From Taxillus chinensis (taxonomy: Eukaryota > Streptophyta > Magnoliopsida > Santalales > Loranthaceae), in contig CM042092.1 of assembly GCA_023512835.1 (NCBI GenBank), forward strand, positions 41,682,258 to 41,746,257: a DNA stretch of 64,000 bases. The letters run 5' to 3'. This document shows, in pieces, positions 44,950 to 56,762 of this stretch (its first letter is position 1; each line of letters begins with the position of its first letter). A model generated the notes under the pieces. That model did not search any database. It was given only the letters and a program-made list of their open reading frames with translations, and was not told where the DNA came from. The position numbers and the translations under genes were made by a program.

Positions 44950-45635
44950 CTGATCATCCTCGAACAGCTCAGGATGAAGAACCCGAATCTGGCTCTCTTT
45001 CTCCCAAGTCTGCTCCTTCATGCCTCGGTGTCACCATAACACCCGGACCAGTGGGATCGTCTTGCCCTACAAGACCTACTCCCGCATATCCAAAATCTGT
45101 GCCAGCATCTCAACAACGGCACCATCATCAGCCAAGTCTATCTCGCGATAGTCCAACACATGAGAAGGATCTGGGTGATACCGTCTTAACTGAGACACAT
45201 GGAACACATCATGTACTCGCGCCAACTCCTGTGGCAAAGTTAATCGGTAAGCCACTGCACCTACAGTGGCAATAATCTCAAATGGCCCCACAAAACGAGG
45301 GGAGAGTTTGGATCCATGCCCAAACCTCTAATGCCCTTGACGCGGCGAAACCTGTAAAAATACACGATCACCCACCTCAAACTGCAAAGGTTGACGCCTC
45401 TGATCCGCGTAGGACTTCTGCCTACTCTGCACTATCAACATACGCTGTCGAATCAACTGCACTGTCTCCGTGGTCTCTCGAACCAATTGAGACCGAGAAC
45501 CGCTGTGTCTCTCGTCTGTGCCCAACACAAAGGTGACCTACAAGGCCGCCCATACAGCGCCTCATACGGAACCATCCCAATTGTGGCCTGATAACTGTTG
45601 TTGTAAGAGAACTCCACCAAAGGAAGATGAGTCTC
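44950..45635 (-). pseudogene. pol: pol: integrase C-terminal part and chromodomain (element B)
   Basis: The minus strand reads [58 protein letters not shown], a TAG, then [19 protein letters not shown] and [21 protein letters not shown] chromodomain-like end follows (QILDMRE, IPLVRVLW, HRGMKEQTWEKES) with two or three stops, and finally HPELFEDD. Frames change near 45530. The chromodomain is homologous to that of element A and supports the same clade. Confidence 0.88.
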
Positions 45636-46136
45636 CTAACAACCTCCAAAATCTAGGACACAAGCACGCAACATATCCTCGAGCATTTGAATTGTCCGCT
45701 CCGACTTACCATCCGTCTGCGGATGAAAGGCTGTACTGAGGTTCACCCTGGTATCCAAAGCGTGCTGCAACTGTCTCCAAAACTGAGAGGTGAACCTAGC
45801 ATCCCGATAAGATACAATAGATAATGGAAATCCATGCAACCGCACAATCACATCAAGATACCTCTGTCCCAAAGTCCTCACTGGGTCTGTCTCTCGAATT
45901 GGAATAAAATGCACCGATTTGGTCAATCGCTCCACAATAACCCATATAGTGTCGTGTCCCCTGGAACGAGGAAGTCTAGTGACAAAATCCATAGTTACGT
46001 GGTCCCATTTCCATTCTGGCACTGGAAATGACTGTAACTCACTAGCTGATCTCAGGTTCTCTGCCTTGACCTGCTAACAAGTCAAACACCTCCTCATATA
46101 ATTAGCAACGGCCTTCTTCAGGCTTGGCCACTAATA
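45636..46136 (-). pseudogene. pol: pol: integrase zinc-binding end and catalytic core (element B)
   Basis: The zinc-binding end has a TAG (46074-46076) where element A has Gln in CLTCQQVKAE. The core keeps the first Asp (VTMDFVTRLP) and the Glu (TDGKSERTIQMLEDML). The second catalytic Asp is replaced by Tyr: IVSYRDARFTSQFW, with TAT at 45809-45807, where element A has [18 protein letters not shown] follows at the GGC-ETHLP position. Integration activity would be lost even if the stops were read through. Confidence 0.9.
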
Positions 46137-46859
46137 CTACCTCCTCATGGCATGGTATATCTTGGTCCCACCAGGATGTATAGCTAACCATGACTGGTGA
46201 AATTCCCAAACAACCTCCTCCTGAAGAGAAGTGGGAACTATCAGTCGACTCCTGTACCTCAATATATGCTTTGCATCTTCAATCCAATCAGAAGATGTCT
46301 GACCTGTCTGAATCCTATCCCTGATGACCTCACAGCCAACGCCCCCCAACTGATCCTCTATGATACGGTGCTGCAACTCTAGGACTGCTACAACAACACT
46401 GAGCATCCCTCGCCCATCACTGGTCACCATCTGCAACCTCATCGCCGCCAACTGTCCCATCATTTCCCATTCCTTAATGGCACAATGGGCCACCACGGCC
46501 CTACTCTTCTTACTTAGAGCATCTGCCACCATATTACCCTTGCTAGGGGTATATAGCATATCAAACTGAAACTGCTGTAAGTACTCCACCCACCGCCTCT
46601 GCCTAAGGTTCAGGTCTCTCTGAGATAAGATATACTGTAAGCTCTTGTGGTCCGTATATACCACAAATTTCTCCCCAAAGAGATAATGCTGCCAGCTCTT
46701 TAAAGCAAAGATCACTGCAACCAACTCCAATTCATGTGTGGGATAGTTCTGTTCATGTGGTCTCAACTGTCTAGACTCATAAGCAACCACCTGCCAAGTC
46801 CGCATCAACACACAACCAAGCCCCACCCTAGAGGCATCACAATACACCTCAAAAGTCAC
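46137..46859 (-). pseudogene. pol: pol: RNase H and start of integrase (element B)
   Basis: This is an open frame of 240 codons. RNase H signatures are [41 protein letters not shown] and NMVADALSKK. The frame goes on through a linker into the integrase zinc domain (FHQSWLAIHPGGTKIYHAMRR), where it stops. It is the longest intact pol stretch in element B. The Gln in FHQSW is a TAG in element A (4834-4836). Confidence 0.9.
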
Positions 46860-46865
46860 ACCCTC

Positions 46866-47660
46866 CTATGGGAGGATCAAGATAGGTGCTGAGGTCAATC
46901 GTGCCTTTAGCTCCAAGAAAGCACTCTCACACGCATCAGACCAAACAAAAGGAAATCCCTTCCTGGTCAGGTTCGTCATAGGTGCTACCAACCTGGAAAA
47001 ATCCTCCACGAACCTCCGATAGTAGCCTGCCAAACCAAGGAAGCTACGAACCTCAAACACATTCGTGGGCCTCTTCCACGACATAACTGCTTCGATCTTC
47101 ACAGGATCCACTGTGATACCCTCCAAAGATATCACATGTCCCAAGAAGTTCACCTGTTGTAACCAGAAGTCACATTTTATAAACTTCACGTACAGCCGGT
47201 GCTCTCGCAAGGTCTGCAACACAACCTGCAAATGCTCCTCATGTTCCCTCTTGGTCGCTGAATAGACCAAAATATCGTCGATGAACACCACGACAAACAT
47301 ATCTAAATATGGAGCAAACACCTAGTTTATAAATCCCATAAACACTGCTGGAGCATTCGTGAGCCCAAACGGCATCACAAGCCACTCATAATGCCTATAA
47401 CGACAACTAAACGTGGTCTTAGGGATATCTGCCTCCCTAACCCTCAACTGATGGTATTGAGATCTCAAGTCTATCTTGGAAAACCATCTCGCACCTCGAA
47501 ACTGATCGAACAAATCGTCGATCCTTGGTAATGGATACCTGTTCTTCACAGTCACCTAGTTTAGCTTCCAATAGTCTATATACAACCGAAGCAAACCATC
47601 CGCCTTCTTGGCGAACAACACTGGAGCGCCCCATGGTGAGCTACTCCACCTGATAAAGCC
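46866..47660 (-). pseudogene. pol: pol: reverse transcriptase (element B)
   Basis: It reads [22 protein letters not shown], a [47 protein letters not shown] and then FIN-TAG-VFAPYLD (TAG on the minus strand at 47324-47322; element A has Gln here). The catalytic block FIDDILVYS is intact, followed by [10 protein letters not shown] and [14 protein letters not shown]. Two stops split it into pieces. RSQYHQL differs from the usual RSGYHQL. Confidence 0.92.
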
Positions 47661-48398
47661 TCATGCTAGAAGATCATCTATCTGCCCCTTGAGCTCTCTA
47701 AGCTCTGTCGGCGCCATCCGGTAGGCCGCTAACTTAATAGGTGTTGTCCCTAGCAACAACCCAATCAAAAACTCCACCTCCCTCACAGGTGGCAGACTGA
47801 TTAAGTCCTCGGGAAACACATCCGAAAACTGATCCACAATGGGTGGCAAAACAGCCTTCCCCTCTGTGCTCCTGTCAACCAATGTCAAGCTGGCTAACTG
47901 GTGGGTCACATCACCCCACCCATGCCTCAAAGGTCCCAACCTGCATGCTTCCTCGGTCCACTCACCTAGAAAGACACCCCGCATGCCCTCTGGCATCAGG
48001 AACATCATACGCCGTCGAAAACAATCAATCTTGGCCTCCACGATAACCAACCAATCCATGATGTACAAATCACACAACAGGTTAACACCCCCAAGTGTTA
48101 CCTGACAAGCACGACAGATACTCTCAAGTATCACAATTCCACCCAAAGGTGAAGCAACCGTCAGAGACTGACTAATTGTCTCCTGGTCTAACTCCAATCC
48201 AACCACCGTAGCATACGAAATAAAAGAATGGGTAGCACCAGTATCAATCAAAACTGAATAGATAGTATGAGAAATGATGATGGTACCTCTCACCACTAAA
48301 GGTCCTGGTCCTGCCTCGTCCACTGGTGGAACCTTTGCCTCTCTGCTGGTAAGGGCAAAAGTTCTTCCTCGTGGCCCACTACCACTAGCCTGGCGCAT
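47661..48398 (-). pseudogene. pol: pol: aspartic protease and linker to RT (element B)
   Basis: This is an open frame of 245 codons. The protease site is VLIDTGATHSFIS, with a downstream hydrophobic block. The usual GMDWL motif is reduced to an IMDWL string by a short in-frame loss (DLYIMDWLVIVEAKIDC). The frame goes on into the RT thumb-side approach (AAYRMAPTELRELKGQIDDLLA) and ends at TGA. It would cleave the polyprotein if expressed. Confidence 0.9.
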
Positions 48399-48476
48399 TG
48401 GGGCTTTGCCCCGCTGATCAACCTGACCCTACACCTCCTGCTGAGGCTGCTGCATCGTAGGTCGCGTCTGCGTGCT

Positions 48477-49339
48477 CTATGTCGATGGCACCGACCTCTG
48501 AGACGGAGCCCTACTCCTCTGCCCCTGCTCTCTCGAATGAGGGCCTACATTGCTGGTCGAGCTAAGGGTAACACATTCCCTAGCTCCATGTCCCACCTTC
48601 CCGCATCGGAAACATGTCATCTTTTTCCTCGGGCAGTCTCTCATACATGCCCGGTTAAACCACAACTCCAACATGTACCTAGCCTCCTGCTGGTTGAACT
48701 CTCTCGGGGTCCCACCACCTGGCTGGAAACCCTCTGCACCTGCCTCCTCTTTGGCTAAACTGTACTGCTCTCCCCACTCTGCCTCTTCCTGCTCGGACCT
48801 GCCGAACCGCCCGGTCTCTGGGCTCTCACCTGATCCTGACCTCGCTCAATAATGAGTGCCTTGTCGACCGCCTCCCTATAGCTGGTCAACTGCATCGGTT
48901 CCGGCTTGTTTTTCAAAGATGGCCTCGAGCCCTGAATAAAATCCTGGGTCTTACGGGTTTCCTTTCCCAAGCCTCAAGAGCAAACCACCCTAAATCTGTG
49001 AAGGCTTGCACATACTCACCCACCGTCTGGCTACCTTGCTGAAGCTCATAATACTCTCTTCGTCGGGCGTACTATACTGAGCTGGGAAAATACTCCCCAA
49101 AGAAGCGCTCCACAAACTCCCTTCATCCCATCTGACTGCCATGGACAGCTCTAGTGGACTCCCACCACCTACGTGGGATACCTAACAGATAGTGCGTCGC
49201 CACTCGCACCTGCTCCTCATCTGGCACCCCAATCATCTCAAAGATGTCCTCTATCCACCTAATCCAGTCCTCAGCTGCCTCTGACCGTGAACTATCCTCA
49301 AAAGTCCTGGGTGCATGTTTGAAAAACTGTGCAACCCAG
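48477..49339 (-). pseudogene. gag: gag: Retrotrans_gag domain and CCHC zinc knuckle (element B)
   Basis: From right to left the minus strand reads TFEDSSRSEAAEDWIRW, RRWWESTRAVH, REFVERFFGEYFP, YYELQQGSQTVGEYVQAF, typical of the gag capsid-like domain. It then passes through PEPMQLTSYREAVDKALIIE to a zinc knuckle CFRCGKVGHGAREC (about 48630-48589). Several frames are used, so shifts and stops are present. The TRIM cuts it off from its N-terminal part at 49340. Confidence 0.87.
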
Positions 49340-49753
49340 TGTCACGACTAGAGCAGCATGGTGCTGGCGGGACGTTTCTCAGTGGCACGATTCAGGAATG
49401 TATTCGTGCTACGTAAAGGAGAGGGGTTGGTTGAAAGCGTAGATGGTGCGCAGCGGAAGGTTCCAGGCAGTTCTTGGAGGAAAACGGATGAAACCCCTTC
49501 GGAGTTCAGACGTGCCGACCCGGTTCAATGCGGGGAGCACGCCGCTAGTCGAGGACTTGACGTTGAAGAAGGGATTTGGTGATCCTTACACAAATTGGTC
49601 GGGAATTGGAGCCGTTCTCCTGATGAGCCCAGTGGCAGGGCGAAACCAGTCTACGTGCGCTTCAACCCTCAAAGGCTAAACTTAGCGGACCGTGGATAGA
49701 GAAGCTAAGTGCTGCAATGGGTTGAGAGGCGCAGGGAACCTAACCCCGTGACA
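49340..49753 (+). repeat. 5' LTR of the TRIM
   Basis: It runs TGTCACGAC to GTGACA and is nearly identical to the 3' copy; differences are scattered, for example GACTAG against GACCCG at the start. Confidence 0.93.
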
Positions 49754-50147
49754 AGTGGTATCAGAGCCGAACTGGCCCGTATCCTAAAGGCTCGCCGAGC
49801 ACTCTAGCGAGTAGCGTGATCCCAAGGTGGGAGCTCACAGAGGTGAGTCGACCGGTAGTGTTTTGCACGCCTCACGTCCATAGAGTTGGAGTATCCTAGA
49901 GTGTGATATAGAGTTGGGCAAGGGAGTACGAAGGAGCGTGTCGGAGCGATCTTGGAAGCCTCCTATCCTTTGGACATTGGGCGAGTGGGCGAGCATCTTG
50001 GTAAAGGTGTTGCAACCTGCGGGGAAGTGATGTCCAAGCTGTTGACATTGGCGAGTGGGAGGGCGTCGAGGTAATGATGCCATCGCCTGCGGGGAAGTGA
50101 TGTTGACAAGCGTAACGAAGACGTTGTGAGGATTGGGTGGAGGAGAA

Positions 50148-50561
50148 TGTCACGACCCGAGCAGTGTTGTGCTGGCGGGACGTTTCTCAGTGGCACAATT
50201 CAGGAATGTATTCGTGCTACGTAAAGGAGAGGGGTTGGTTGAAAGCGTAGATGGTGCGTAGCGGAAGGTTCCAGGAAGTTCGTGGAGGAAAATGGATGGA
50301 ACCCCTTCGGAGTTTAGACATGCCAACCCGGTTGAATGCGGGGAGCACGCCGCTAGTCGAGGACTTGACGTTGAAGAAGGGATTTGACCATCCTTACACA
50401 AACTGGTCGGGAACTGGAGCTGTTCTCCTGATGAGCCCAGTGGCAGGGCGAAACCAGTCTACGTGCGCTTCAACCCTCAAAGGCTAAACTTAGCGGACCG
50501 TGGATAGAGACGCTAAGTGCCGCAATGGGTTGAGAGGCATAGGAAACCTGACCCCGTGACA
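50148..50561 (+). repeat. 3' LTR of the TRIM
   Basis: It has the same length and ends as 49340-49753 and directly follows the purine tract. Confidence 0.93.
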
Positions 50562-51114
50562 CTAGTCTACTCCTCGTCGTGCTGGCTCTATCATGACCTC
50601 CTGCTAGTGCACATCCTGCACCACCCTCGCCTCCTGCTGCTGAGGCTGTGGCGTCTGTTGAGGCTACTGCTGCCTCTTCAGCTCATCCACCTCTCTAGCC
50701 ATATCCCTCATCGAGCCCTGCATACTCTGCATGGCCTCCTGCAACTGAATCAACACCTGAGCCAAATCAAGTCCCACAACGGGAGTTGATGACCAGTAGG
50801 TCCACAACCATGCATATAGCATCGTTTCACCCCTCAGGGTACACCACACACAAGTCCGGGCTCTCACGGCCATGTGCCATCCAGGCACCACAGACAAGCA
50901 CATCACACATAAAGACAATCTAGTGCCCTATATGCACACAATCATACCACTAAAGATGCATCCATGCCTACATATGCTCCTAGGATGATCTAACTGACAC
51001 CAACATAACCTAGAATACATGTAAGGACTGCGTTGATCAGGCGCCCTCCCTACAGTTTTCCAAGGCACATGGAATCAATTAACCACCCCTCACTAACCTA
51101 GGTCCGCTAGACCA
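50562..51114 (-). pseudogene. gag: gag N-terminal part and leader (element B)
   Basis: On the minus strand this lies between the PBS and the TRIM. The frame 50918-50664 contains a coiled-coil-like segment (LAQVLIQLQEAMQSMQG, then MAREVDELKRQQ), as expected for the start of this type of gag. The real start codon is not clear. The remainder to 51114 is untranslated leader. Confidence 0.65.
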
Positions 51115-51127
51115 CGCTCCGATACCA
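51115..51127 (-). promoter_or_regulatory. Primer binding site of element B
   Basis: The minus strand reads TGGTATCGGAGCG, starting 3 bp from the 5' LTR. It matches the initiator tRNA-Met type with one G in place of A. Confidence 0.88.
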
Positions 51128-51130
51128 ACT

Positions 51131-52949
51131 TGTCATGCCGCCAAATTCTAGGGAACCCGGAACCAGGAACATGACTTTCCCTTGCCCGCACCCGAAGGGT
51201 CAAGGGGGTTAGTGACTAGCACAAATAGAGACTACACCATGGGTGTTGTCTCAATCATCTAACCCTGTACAGTCATACATCAAGGGTAATCCTGTACTTT
51301 CCCATATATCATCATGCATATAATAAGTCAAACAGTCATACAGACATCACATCATAAACAGTATGCAAATACAACTGTCCATGGACCCATGTTCGGCATA
51401 TCACACAAAATAATGCAGATAATATTGTATCATACATTAGAGTGGTGGGCGTCCTCTTGGAAAAAAGTCCTCTACTAGTCTCGGGTCACACCTGAAAAAG
51501 GCAAACAACAAGTAGGGGTGAGCGACAAGCTCAGTAGGTGACCCCAAAACTCCACATCATGCAAATGTACAAGTTTATACTATATGCTCAGTGTACTCGT
51601 GCACTGTGTAGTGTGCACAATCATCAGGACACAGCTTGCAAACAAACATCAGGACCCAGCCTACCGACACAGGATAGCTTGTCCATGATTCTCCACGGGA
51701 TCCAAGCTTAGGGCACTTAGCCCTAGCTCCACGAGCTCAACGGCTAACGAGCTCAACGACTCAACACAATCCTCAACGGGATTTTAGCTCAGGGCACTCA
51801 GCCCTACCACAGTGCTATATGCTCGAACACAGAGCCACACAGGCCTACCATCGGCGTATATGCCTGCCAGGGCCACCGCGCAATATGCCCAGCCATAGCG
51901 CCACAAAGGCCTGCCATCGGCGCATATGCTTACCCCGTCAACCATATAACATCATTTGTGCTTCACGGTGAGAACCCAATAAGCCCCAATTCCTCAAACC
52001 AACATACCAACACCAATATGGCATAAGGTTCCATACTCCCTTTATAACTGAAGCCAGTCTTCACAAATCGACCATCATTCCTTGACTAAGGAAGGAGATA
52101 CTCATAGGAGTTGTTTCCTTGAAATAAAAAGTCCCGGCATTGGGTCTCCATATCATAACTAAGATAATATGATTTTTGGAGATTTTTCTGAGATGTCTAA
52201 CCCCACTTTCCAAAAATTCACCACTACGAAAAACTAGATTTTTCGAGATTTTGCACTAAATCACAATTTTCACATTTTGAAGGAGTGAGAATTTATTTTT
52301 CTAGTATTTTTCTTTGAATCCAAATGGGGGGGGGGGTATTTCGTTATTTACATTGTAACTTAAGTATTACATAAATGTGGAGAGGCATAATGGTTTACAA
52401 TGTAAATGGTCTAGTCCAGTCAAACTGCAATTGCACTGTCCAACTACTCGAGACACTGCTCGAAACTGCCTGCTCGAGACTACTCGAAACACCTGCCTCG
52501 ATGCTACATTCTGCTCGACGCTCCTTGCTCGAGACTGCTCGAGACACTTGCTTGAGGCTACATTGTGCTCGAAGCTCTGCTCAAAACTAGCCTCAAGCAA
52601 TTCCCGAGTCGCGAATTGCCGATTACACTCTTCCCGATTTCGTCCCAAAACCCAATTATACTCGTTAAATCTCCATTTTTAAGCAACAATTCATCCCTAT
52701 TAAGGGTTTCTAACATCATCTAGCCACATTAGGCTACCAAACAACCTAAATCATCTAGGTTTCATGCTCAATTTTCATTTTTCCCCAATTCCTAGGGTTC
52801 ATCACGAATTTTCATGATTTCATCTAATTCTTACATGTTAATCCAATGAAACATCAAGAAAAGGGTGAAGAATCAATGGAACACCTACCTGGAATGATTC
52901 TTGATGATCGAACAAGCTTAGAATGCCCCAAAGCAAAGGCTCCAAGCTC

Positions 52950-52983
<34 letters not shown>

Positions 52984-54428
52984 AACGCACGAACACAGAA
53001 ACGTAAAGTGGAAGCTCCTACTCTCATCCTATTTATATTTCTATATTTTTTTTATCATTAAATCCAAAAAATATTAATTGACCTCCCGTGGTCACGAACT
53101 CCAAATTGAGCCCAAGTACAGTCAAAACACTCAAAATGATGAGCACATCACTATCCAAATATTTTCCAACCCAATTGACCGCTCAAACGCAAGGTCAACC
53201 AAAAAACCCCAAAAAATCAATAATCGGGCCACTCGGGGCCCCGACCCAGAATTGGGCCTAATTACAGTCAAAATGCTCACATTGACGAACACAATATTGT
53301 CCAAATATTTTTAGCAACAGAGAAAGACTATCACTCAGCCCTAACACGGTGTTATATCCACGGACACGCTTCACACGAGCTCGCCATCGGCGCATATGCT
53401 TACCCCGTCAATGACATAGCATCATTTGTGCTTCACGGTGAGAACCCAATAAGCACCAATTCCTTAAACCAACATACCAACACCAATATGGCATTAAGGT
53501 TCCATACTCCCTTTATAACTGAAGCCAGTCTTCACAAATCGACCATCATTCCTTGACTAAGGAAGGAGATACCCATAGGAGTTGTTTCCTTGAAATAAAA
53601 AGTCCCGGCATTGGGTCTCCATATCATAACTAAGATAATCTGATTTTTGGGGATTTTTCTGAGATGTCTAACCCCACTTTCCAAAAATTCACCACTACGA
53701 AAAAGTGGATTTTTTCGAGATTTTGCACAAAATCCCAATTTTCACATTTTGAAGAAGTGGGAATTTAATTTTCTAGTATTTTTCTTTTAATCCAAATGGG
53801 GGGGGTATTTCGTTATTTACATTGTAACTTAAGTATTACATAAATGTGGAGAGGCATAATGGTTTACAATGTAAATGGTCCAGTCCAGTCAAACTGCAAC
53901 TGCACTGTCCAACTGCTCGAGACACTGCTCGAAACTGCGTGCTCGAGACTGCTCGAAACACCTGCCTCGATGCTACATTCTGCTCGGCGCTCCTTGCTTG
54001 AAGCCTTTGCTCGAGACTGCTCAAGACACTTGCTTGCGGCTACATTCTGCTTGAAGCTCTGCTTGAAGCTAGCCTCGAGCAATTCCCAAGTCGCGAACTG
54101 CCGACTGCGTTCTTCCCAATTTCGTCCCAAAACCCAATTATACTTGTTAAATCTCCATTTTAAGCAACAATTCATCCTTATTAATGGTTTCTTACATCAT
54201 CTAGCCACATCAGAGCTACCAAACAACCGAAATCATCTAGGTTTCATGCTCAATTTTCATTTTTCCACAATTCATAGGGTTTATCATGAATTTTCATGAT
54301 TTCATCTAATTCTTACATGTTAATCCAATGAAACATCAAGAAAAGGTTGAAGAATCAATGGAACACCTACCTGGAATGATTCTTGATGATCGAACAAGCT
54401 TAAAACGCCCCAAAGCAAAGGCTCCAAG

Positions 54429-54460
<32 letters not shown>

Positions 54461-54840
54461 ATGCACGAACACAGAAACATAAAGTGGAAGCTCCTACTCT
54501 CATCCTATTTATATTTCTGTATTTTCTTTTATTATTAAATCCAAAAAATATTAATTGACCTCCCGAGGTCACAAACTCCAAATTGAGCCCAAGTACAATC
54601 AAAACGCTCAAAATGACGAGCACATCACTATCCAGATATTTTCCAACCCAATTGACCGCTCAAACGCAAGGTCAACCAATAAACCCCGAAAAGTCAATAA
54701 TCGGGCCACTCAGGGCCCCGACCCAGAATTGGGCCCAATTACAGTCAAAATGCTCACATTGACGAACACAATATTGTCCAGATATTTTTAGCAACAGAGA
54801 AAGACTATCTCTCAGCCCTACCCAAATACAAGTCTTTACA
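51131..54840 (-). mobile_element. 5' LTR of element B with a 1.5-kb partial tandem duplication
   Basis: The first part, 51131-53343, is an LTR lacking only its last ~20 bp. At 53332-53343 the string CACTCAGCCCTA joins to LTR sequence that belongs after the same 12-mer at 51795-51806. A second LTR part (53344-54840) then runs to the true end TCTTTACA. Minisatellites, the CT run and the TATA region therefore occur twice. Confidence 0.87.
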
Positions 54841-56214
54841 ATAACTGACTCCTAAACCTATTCTCTGGAATCGTAGACCCTTGTAGGTGGCCAAGCACAC
54901 CTTCATTTTTGTTTGGTGGTGACTCTGTGTTTTTCTATCTCTCTTTTTGGTTTTGTGTGAGGCGTGTCAATGATGGCTCAATGACCAAATCTCCAACTAA
55001 AAGAGTGTCTCGCACCAATCTCCGAGCGCGGACGAAAACGAGTGATGACACCCACAACGCCCATTATTGGTACCTAGTTTTAATCTATGAGTGTTTGTTT
55101 GGTTTAGAAGGGAAAACAAAATTTTATGATCTAGACCTTGAAAATTGAAAGAGAAAAAACTTTAAACTAAATAAAAAGGGAACATTTTAATTTTAGGAAA
55201 ACAAAAGGATTTTTTTTTTGAAAAATAAAATAAAAAATATTTTAATTAGATGGATAAAACATTGCCACAATTAATATTGGCCCAGGTAGAATAGGATATG
55301 AGCATTAAGGGCTCTACCCTCATGACTACCTGGGTCTTTAATTTTATTTTTTCTACAAAATATGAGTTTTATGTTTTTTTGTGTTTTTATTATTTTTAAA
55401 AATAAAATAATAAAGGAAAATAGCAATAATTTTTTTTTTATGTTCTTGTCTTTTTTAAAAAAAATTGAGGAAACAATAAAAAAAGAAATAGTTACTTTCG
55501 GATTTTACGCTAAAAAACTACACAAGGGAAGAATAATTACAAAAATAATTTCATAAACAAAAGAGAAGTAATGAACCTGGAGAAATTGAGATGACACAGA
55601 CGTTAACTTTCTATTTCACGGCTTTCCTTTGAAAAAAGATACTGCAAAAATAAAAAACGTTGAGAAAAGAAAGCTTAGTTGGACGTCTTTCTAGCTCCTT
55701 TTCCATCGAGACCTTTGGCAATCATAATGGGAGATATCCCGCTATTTAAGAAAACAAAGGTCCTCCTCAGAAAATATCAAAACTCTCTCAAAATTCCTCT
55801 CCTAAAAAATCTGTCCTCCTTTTTGCATCGTGGAGCAGTCTGTTTATAGGATTTTAGGGGAGGATAGCCATTATTTTGAAATACAGGAGTTGTTGATATA
55901 TGAATTGGATTTTGGAATTCCAATGGGTTAGCCATCATGTCTGAGTAAATTGAATATGGCTCTCTATTCCATGCTTTGAAAATAGAGTCCCAACGTCACC
56001 GCTAGAAAATAATTCTGTGTTTAACCATTTTAAATCTCCACACTGTCTGAGGTGAGATTAATCATGTTGTATATGGACGCTTTAATGGGTAAAGATTAAA
56101 TTTTGCTTCTTTTCTAATTTTATAGTCCCAATGCTGCACTGGTCACTCTTTTAATATTAAGAAAGGTTTTTTTAAGTCCCAAACTCATTTAATGCACTTT
56201 AGAAAAGCGCCAAA
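54841..56214. other. AT-rich spacer, leader-like remnant of another LTR element at its start
   Basis: 54900-55080 (TTGTTTGGTGGTGACTC, later GCGCGGACGAAAACGAG) resembles the leader between PBS and gag of Ty3/gypsy elements. The remainder is A/T-run rich. The left partner of this element may be 41346-42396, separated by insertion of B. No genes are recognised. Confidence 0.4.
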
Positions 56215-56303
56215 CATGGGGCATGGGCTACTGGTGAGGATAGAAGCTGTTGGTGCTGGTGGGGACAGAAGCTACTGGTGTTGGTGAGGACAGAAGCTGC
56301 GGG
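56215..56303. repeat. Minisatellite GAGGACAGAAGCTACTGGTG, left part
   Basis: Three to four ~27-bp units occur here, and two more at 56763-56820 on the far side of the MITE. The MITE therefore landed inside the array. Confidence 0.75.
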
Positions 56304-56762
56304 TGGGGGTGTAAAATGGACCGCCGGTCTAGGGATCAGCATGTGGTCCATGTGGACTAGAGCATACTGGACTAGAAAAATTCTAGTTCATTTCAATCGC
56401 GGGCCTAACGGATCGATCTGTGCAGACACATACCAGTCCGCAAATCAGTTTTTTTCTAAATAAGTTTTTTTAAAACTATTACCTATCCTACCTAGTATAT
56501 TAGTATTTAGAGCCTAAACCTACTAATTTTAAAATTAAAGTTTAGAAATATAAACTTTTAAATATGATTTTAAAAAATATTTAATAAAATTAACTTATAA
56601 TAATTTTTTAAAATAAATAAATATATATTGGTCCGTGTTTGCATGCGAATCGGACCGGACCAGTAAATTCCTAGTCCATTAAAAGTGGGGGCCTAAACGG
56701 GCAATCCCATTTAGGCCTGCTCCGCCATGGACCGAACCAGACCGATCCGTTTTACACCCCTA
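56304..56762. mobile_element. hAT-like MITE (459 bp)
   Basis: The terminal repeats are TGGGGGTGTAAAATGGA and, reversed from the right, TAGGGGTGTAAAACGGA. The flanking octamers are GCTGCGGG (56296-56303) and GCCGGGGG (56763-56770), an imperfect 8-bp target duplication (6 of 8). The interior is AT-rich with a repeated GGACCG/CGGTCC theme. It has no coding capacity. Confidence 0.75.

Larger units (their letters stand above)
49340..50561 (+). mobile_element. TRIM (terminal-repeat retrotransposon in miniature) inside gag of element B
   Basis: Two 414-bp direct repeats, 49340-49753 and 50148-50561, both run TGTCACGAC to CCCCGTGACA. The first is followed after 2 bp by a PBS (TGGTATCAGAGCC, 49756-49768). 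The second is preceded by a polypurine tract (GGGTGGAGGAGAA, 50135-50147). The internal region of 394 bp encodes nothing and holds a ~72-bp direct repeat pair with the core CCTGCGGGGAAGTGATGT. The flanks read CCAG on the left and CTAG on the right, a possible 4-bp target duplication with one C-to-T change. All these are textbook TRIM features. Confidence 0.93.
42397..54840 (-). mobile_element. Ty3/gypsy chromovirus (Tekay/Del-like) element B, complete but decayed
   Basis: It is a minus-strand element with left (3') LTR 42397-44638, PPT, pol and gag read right to left, PBS, and right (5') LTR from 51131 to 54840. The flanks ATAAA (42392-42396) and ATAAC (54841-54845) match at four of five bases, a plausible target duplication. 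The gag is interrupted by a TRIM (49340-50561). Pol has several stops and an integrase catalytic Asp is lost, so it is non-autonomous now. It belongs to the same clade as element A; the solo LTR at 1323-3645 is from this family. Confidence 0.9.
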
